64,000 bases of DNA, from the NCBI GenBank assembly GCA_029582165.1, contig CM055870.1:2939332-3003331 (forward strand), read 5' to 3'. Positions 60,333 to 64,000 of this stretch are shown here, piece by piece. Below the pieces are notes generated by a model, which had not been told where the DNA came from, did not search any database, and worked only from the letters and a program-made list of their open reading frames with translations. How positions within the stretch are numbered: position 1 is the first letter of the stretch; each line of letters starts with the position of its first letter. Source of the DNA: Portulaca oleracea (lineage: Eukaryota > Streptophyta > Magnoliopsida > Caryophyllales > Portulacaceae). The position numbers and the translations under genes were made by a program.

Positions 60333-60865
60333 TACAAGTTGTCGCTTTCAATTTTCCTAATCATCTAGCACGTATATACCACCCAGTTATTGTTAGAGTA
60401 TAAAACCATCATTGGATCAATCACCATTAGTTTAAATTTTTGATTAAAATGATTCCACAATTATATACTGTAGCAAAAAATCGACCCAGACGAAGATTTA
60501 TTATGTTCTTTCAGTGACCCAAGAGGCATAGGATCCAAAAAAATAGACCCAAATATAATGCAACTTCACCACTTGAACCTAGCCAGGAAACTTGCTATAA
60601 TGAATTGAATCCGAAATGTAGAGAATGAGAATCTCAATCTTTTATCCAGTACTTTTTCATCTCTTTTTCCCCCCTCCCTCCCTCCCTCCCTCCCATGCAT
60701 GCAACTGTCTCATTCTTCTTCTTCTTCTTCTGCCAATTCAACCTAGAATGCATGATATATTCACCAGAAAATGCTACCCTAGTTCAATTCAGAAGTGCAC
60801 TAATATTCTAGACTAATTCTATTCCTTTCGAGGGCAATATGCGGCGCCAATCCTACCCAAATTTC

Positions 60866-60910
60866 TGACTAGATTCAAAAACCCATCACTATTGATAGAT
60901 AATATAAATA
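60866..60910 (+). promoter_or_regulatory. Putative MIR395 promoter: UPE-like box and TATA
   Basis: TGACTAGATTCA at 60866-60877, then TATAAATA at 60903-60910 and the shared GGGTAGCTAACATG, about 85 bp ahead of the hairpin at 60994. Confidence 0.6.
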
Positions 60911-60993
60911 GGGTAGCTAACATGCTCCTTGTAACAAGCAAGATCAAATATCATTCTTGTCATTTCTTACGATAGCAAGATAGTTTCGTCCAT

Positions 60994-61128
60994 CATCAAG
61001 TGCCCCCTAGAACTCCCTCAAACGCTTCAATGGGACTATCTATGCGAGTTTCGTCGAGAAATTATTGAGGCTTAACTAAGACAGTGTCCTACTGAAGTGT
61101 TTGGGGGAACTCCTGGGATCACTTGATA
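60994..61128 (+). ncRNA. MIR395: MIR395 precursor, canonical
   Basis: Canonical miR395 at 61092-61112 on the 3' arm, star side GAACTCCCTCAAACGCTTCA from 61010, stem base ATCAAGTG/CACTTGAT. It is the module B duplicate of the 55624 locus, with a few loop changes (an extra AACTAAGACAG region) and an intact mature sequence. Confidence 0.95.
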
Positions 61129-61626
61129 CATACAATGGCGGTGCGTAGAAGAATAATGGCAACTATATTTTGAGTGTTTCAATCTGCTCTGTCAGGTAAA
61201 ATTTAGACAATATAGTATAGATCGAAGCCTACACACTGAGATTTTCTTGCCATATTACTGTGAATTACATGTTATGGATATGTATCAGCAGAGTCAGCAC
61301 CACAATTCAGTACTATATATATGTACGAACTTACTATATATATGAAGTTAAAGAGTGTTACATCAGCTGACAAAGTTCAATAAATATGGTAATAAGTATC
61401 CTTTGTCACAAAGCACATAAGTTGTAAACTTGTAAGTGATCATTATTTCGGAAAATAAAGTTTACTCGAATTTGAAGGTCCATAAAACTGAGCTTTCATC
61501 CAAGCAGGAAAAGAAGACCATTAACAACTTCTTTCAAACTGCACTTTCACCTGATTTGCATAACTAAATATCGTTACTCGTTAGTGATAATAATTAGAAA
61601 TAAAGAGAAAAAACGAAAATGAGTTA

Positions 61627-61697
61627 TGCACCAGCCGAGAATCGAACCCGGGTCTGTACCGTGGCAGGGTACTATTCTACCACTAGACCACTGGTGC
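61627..61697 (-). tRNA. tRNA-Gly (GCC), copy 5
   Basis: 71-nt minus-strand cloverleaf with consensus acceptor and anticodon GCC. One T-stem base differs (CTCGG for CCCGG), keeping a wobble pair. Right border of module B. Confidence 0.93.
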
Positions 61698-61879
61698 TTG
61701 TTGGATTTATTTGCATTATCTTATCAAATAAATACATTGTACAATTCAAACTGGAAATTGTTGAACTGAACTTCCTTAGTTGTCAAAAAGGGAACATGAT
61801 ACATTTGCATTTTGAGTGAAATATATAACAAGCAATCCAATTATATTCTTTTTTCCGAAAAAGATATTCAATTTAGTTG

Positions 61880-62150
61880 GCATTCACTCCTCCGCCCACC
61901 GTGCTCAGGTCGCAGCACACCTGAGCACGGAGGGCGGAGGGCAGAGGAGTGAACGTCGGCTTGCGGTGGTCCGTTGATGTGGCCCTGTTCTGGCCCGTTT
62001 CTCTCTCCTCTATTTCCTCGGAACAGGTCCACCATGACAGCCATCTTTGATGTGATGGTCCTTCATAACAGCCTTGGCGTGAGCTCTAGGTCTGTCTACC
62101 ATGCCGTCCGTTGACCGCAAGTCATGCCCTCTGCCTTCCCCTGTTTTCAT
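61880..62150. repeat. GC-rich island with short hairpin
   Basis: The hairpin CCGTGCTCAGGT / ACCTGAGCACGG lies at 61898-61939 with flanking CACTCCTC / GAGGAGTG pairing. Downstream, GGTGGTCCGTTGATGTGG and a related CCGTCCGTTGACCGCAAG occur within 200 bp. GC content is clearly above the surrounding AT-rich DNA. It may be a foldback element; no gene seen. Confidence 0.45.
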
Positions 62151-63243
62151 AGAGAGAGAATGAGGAGGGAGATGAGTGAAAACAAATGGATCCCACTTTT
62201 AATTACAATTTTGGACTTTACAGTTCATAATTCTTTTTAGATCAGTATATTTGTTTCTTGGGTCATCCTTTATAGTCAATAACCCAATTCCTTATTCTTG
62301 AATCCCCAATTTGGCCCATCGTTCTTGTAATGCTAAAAGTCTCTCATGGGACTCATATTTTGGGCCGAATACCATGACTTTTTTGTGTTAGTAGGGGGGC
62401 TATGGTGCCACTGAGGTGGTATTTTCTTAGGCAACATTTAGTTTGGAAATTTTTTGGAGAAAGTTATTCATATGTTTCAAGCTGACAATTTTTTTTATAT
62501 TTGGTTCTCTCCTCAATTAACTTGTAGAACAAGTGAAAAAACATTAATTTTCTTCCCAAAATATTTGTCATTTTTTCAAATTTTTTTGTTTCAAAATATT
62601 TGTCCTTTTTTACAAGTTCAACAACTGTCATTCCTATTTTATCTCTAATTAATAAATTTATATACGACTATTATCTTCAATTAAAAGTGAGATTAATTTG
62701 AATAAATTGCAAATTTTTCACCTTAATTTCCAATATATACTGATCATTTTAAATTAGATAGACGGACAAATATAATGGGACACATATAGTACTTAAATTA
62801 ACAAGAATATATACAAATCATTGAAACAAACCAGTTGTACATTTTATTAAGAATTGAAAACAAAAGATTGAATTGAGAATTGAGATCCCTTTTGTATAAA
62901 AACAAGAGCTACAATAATTTAGCAGTATCAATGTATATTTTATAGTTTTTCCCCCTAGAGTTAAAACTTGAGGTTAAAAAGTTACGAAATACCAGCAGAA
63001 GAAGTAGAAGGAAAGAAAAGCAAAGAAAAGGATGCAAGTATAAACGCGTTGAAATGAGAGGGAGGAAGAAGCCAAATGTTGAGAGCACCAACACACAATC
63101 TGAATGCTTTAGATTTCCAAGACAAATTCCATACCATCTGTCCCCATCCTCGCCAGCATTTCTGATTATGACCACTGCATCTTGGATTTCAGTGAACCTA
63201 CTTTCTTCCTTTCTTTTATCTTGCTCAAATTTTGTTAATAATA
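62151..63243. other. AT-rich intergenic DNA
   Basis: No gene or RNA recognised. Only AT-rich low-complexity sequence and one weak Stowaway-like region (TTTCAAAATATTTGTCCTTTT) are visible. Confidence 0.5.
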
Positions 63244-63523
63244 CTCCATCCTTCCCATATTATTTGTCACTTAAAATATGATTCACAAAACCAATAAAAC
63301 TTCCAATTTTCATTAATTTGCATTCTCGGAAATGAGAAAATGGTGAATAAAAAGAAAAATGGTGAATAATAAAGAAAAATGGTGAATAAAAAAGAAAAGT
63401 TGAAGAAGAAGATGTATGATTTGATAAATTAGTAATTAATGTGTTATTGGAATTATAAGGTGATAGATATTATGGGAAAAAAGAAAGTTAGTTAAAGTGA
63501 CAGATAATATGGGAAGGATGGAG
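63244..63523. mobile_element. Stowaway-type MITE
   Basis: 280 bp between TA dinucleotides, with left end CTCCATCCTTCCCATATTAT and right end ATAATATGGGAAGGATGGAG, a perfect inverted match. The interior contains three tandem AAAATGGTGAATAA units at about 63348-63405. Confidence 0.88.
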
Positions 63524-63919
63524 TAATATCCAAAAAAAAATGGGTTGATCAAATGATTTAGCATTAAATTAGGTAAAGTAAGATAAAAAAATATTAATAA
63601 CTAAATTTTTAATATATAAAAAAATAACTAATTATTCTTCAACATAAATAATGTTTTCCATCTACAAAAAGCATTAATAGTGTTAACTTGACTACTTGAA
63701 AGGGTTATTATTTTCTATTTTTAAATGATATATACTTCTTGTCAAGGTCAACTTACTTAAAGTTTGACTTGTTAGCTATTTGAATATCATGTGATATGCC
63801 TTGAGAAATCTTTGATTTCCTGTTTGAGGGCAGCTAATTAGAAATTCATCAATTAATGTTAAACTACAATGTACAAGCAATATTAATTAATAACAAAAAC
63901 TAAACTATATAATAATAGT

Positions 63920-63923
<4 letters not shown>

Positions 63924-63971
<48 letters not shown>
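63924..63971. repeat. (AT)n microsatellite
   Basis: Pure AT dinucleotide tract of about 48 bp near the end of the window. Confidence 0.95.
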
Positions 63972-63974
<3 letters not shown>

Positions 63975-64000
63975 TAGGATGAACAAAAACAGATATTTGG

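Noticed and set aside
54762..61697. Regular near-identical 71-bp units, considered as a repeat array (CRISPR-like)
   Set aside because: Each unit folds as tRNA-Gly(GCC); spacing is kilobases and the genome is eukaryotic.

Overview
This is a 64 kb window of nuclear DNA from a flowering plant, most likely a eudicot. The evidence is spliceosomal genes with short GT-AG introns, plant-specific families (FLP/MYB88-type MYB, UTR3-type nucleotide-sugar transporter, class VII receptor-like cytoplasmic kinase, miR395), strongly AT-rich intergenic DNA, and many plant transposons (hAT, CACTA, Mutator-like, Stowaway MITEs, RTE LINE). The order cannot be fixed from sequence alone; Caryophyllales is a guess.

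Layout. 1-7.9 kb: AT-rich intergenic DNA with a foldback repeat and a retroposon tail. 7.97-11.57 kb (+): 12-exon FOUR LIPS/MYB88 orthologue, 458 aa. 13.77-16.87 kb (-): seven-exon UDP-galactose/UDP-glucose transporter of the UTR3 type, 332 aa with an ER-retrieval tail. 18.18-18.79 kb: non-autonomous hAT element with a perfect 8-bp target duplication. 19.94-26.98 kb: 7-kb Mutator-like element (MULE) with a decayed plant-mobile-domain gene and a decayed transposase plus OTU-protease gene. 27-33.7 kb: foldback repeats, no gene recognised. 33.79-37.72 kb (+): PBL-type receptor-like cytoplasmic kinase, 421 aa. 40.09-43.45 kb: CACTA element with a broken TNP1-like gene. 44.21-47.24 kb (+): secreted PQQ-type beta-propeller protein, 537 aa. 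51.9-52.5 kb: RTE LINE remnant.

The most distinctive part is 39-62 kb. Six miR395 hairpins (39.3 -, 49.5 +, 55.0 -, 55.6 +, 60.3 - decayed, 61.0 +) share the stretch from 49 kb on with five tRNA-Gly(GCC) genes and one tRNA-Arg(CCG), all on the minus strand. A tandem duplication (about 54.7-56.4 and 59.4-61.9 kb) copied the module tRNA-Gly / MIR395(-) / MIR395(+) / tRNA-Gly. Each hairpin has a TATA box about 65-130 bp upstream. Above each TATA lies a 12-bp box (TGAAYCTRGNCA or its complement) that resembles the UPE/TEIL element of sulfur-starvation promoters. Between the two duplicated modules is an unlisted two-exon gene for an 86-residue secreted peptide with eight cysteines.

miR395 normally represses ATP sulfurylases and the SULTR2;1 sulfate transporter, so this array is probably a sulfur-responsive regulatory locus. 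The protein-coding genes look like unrelated neighbours.
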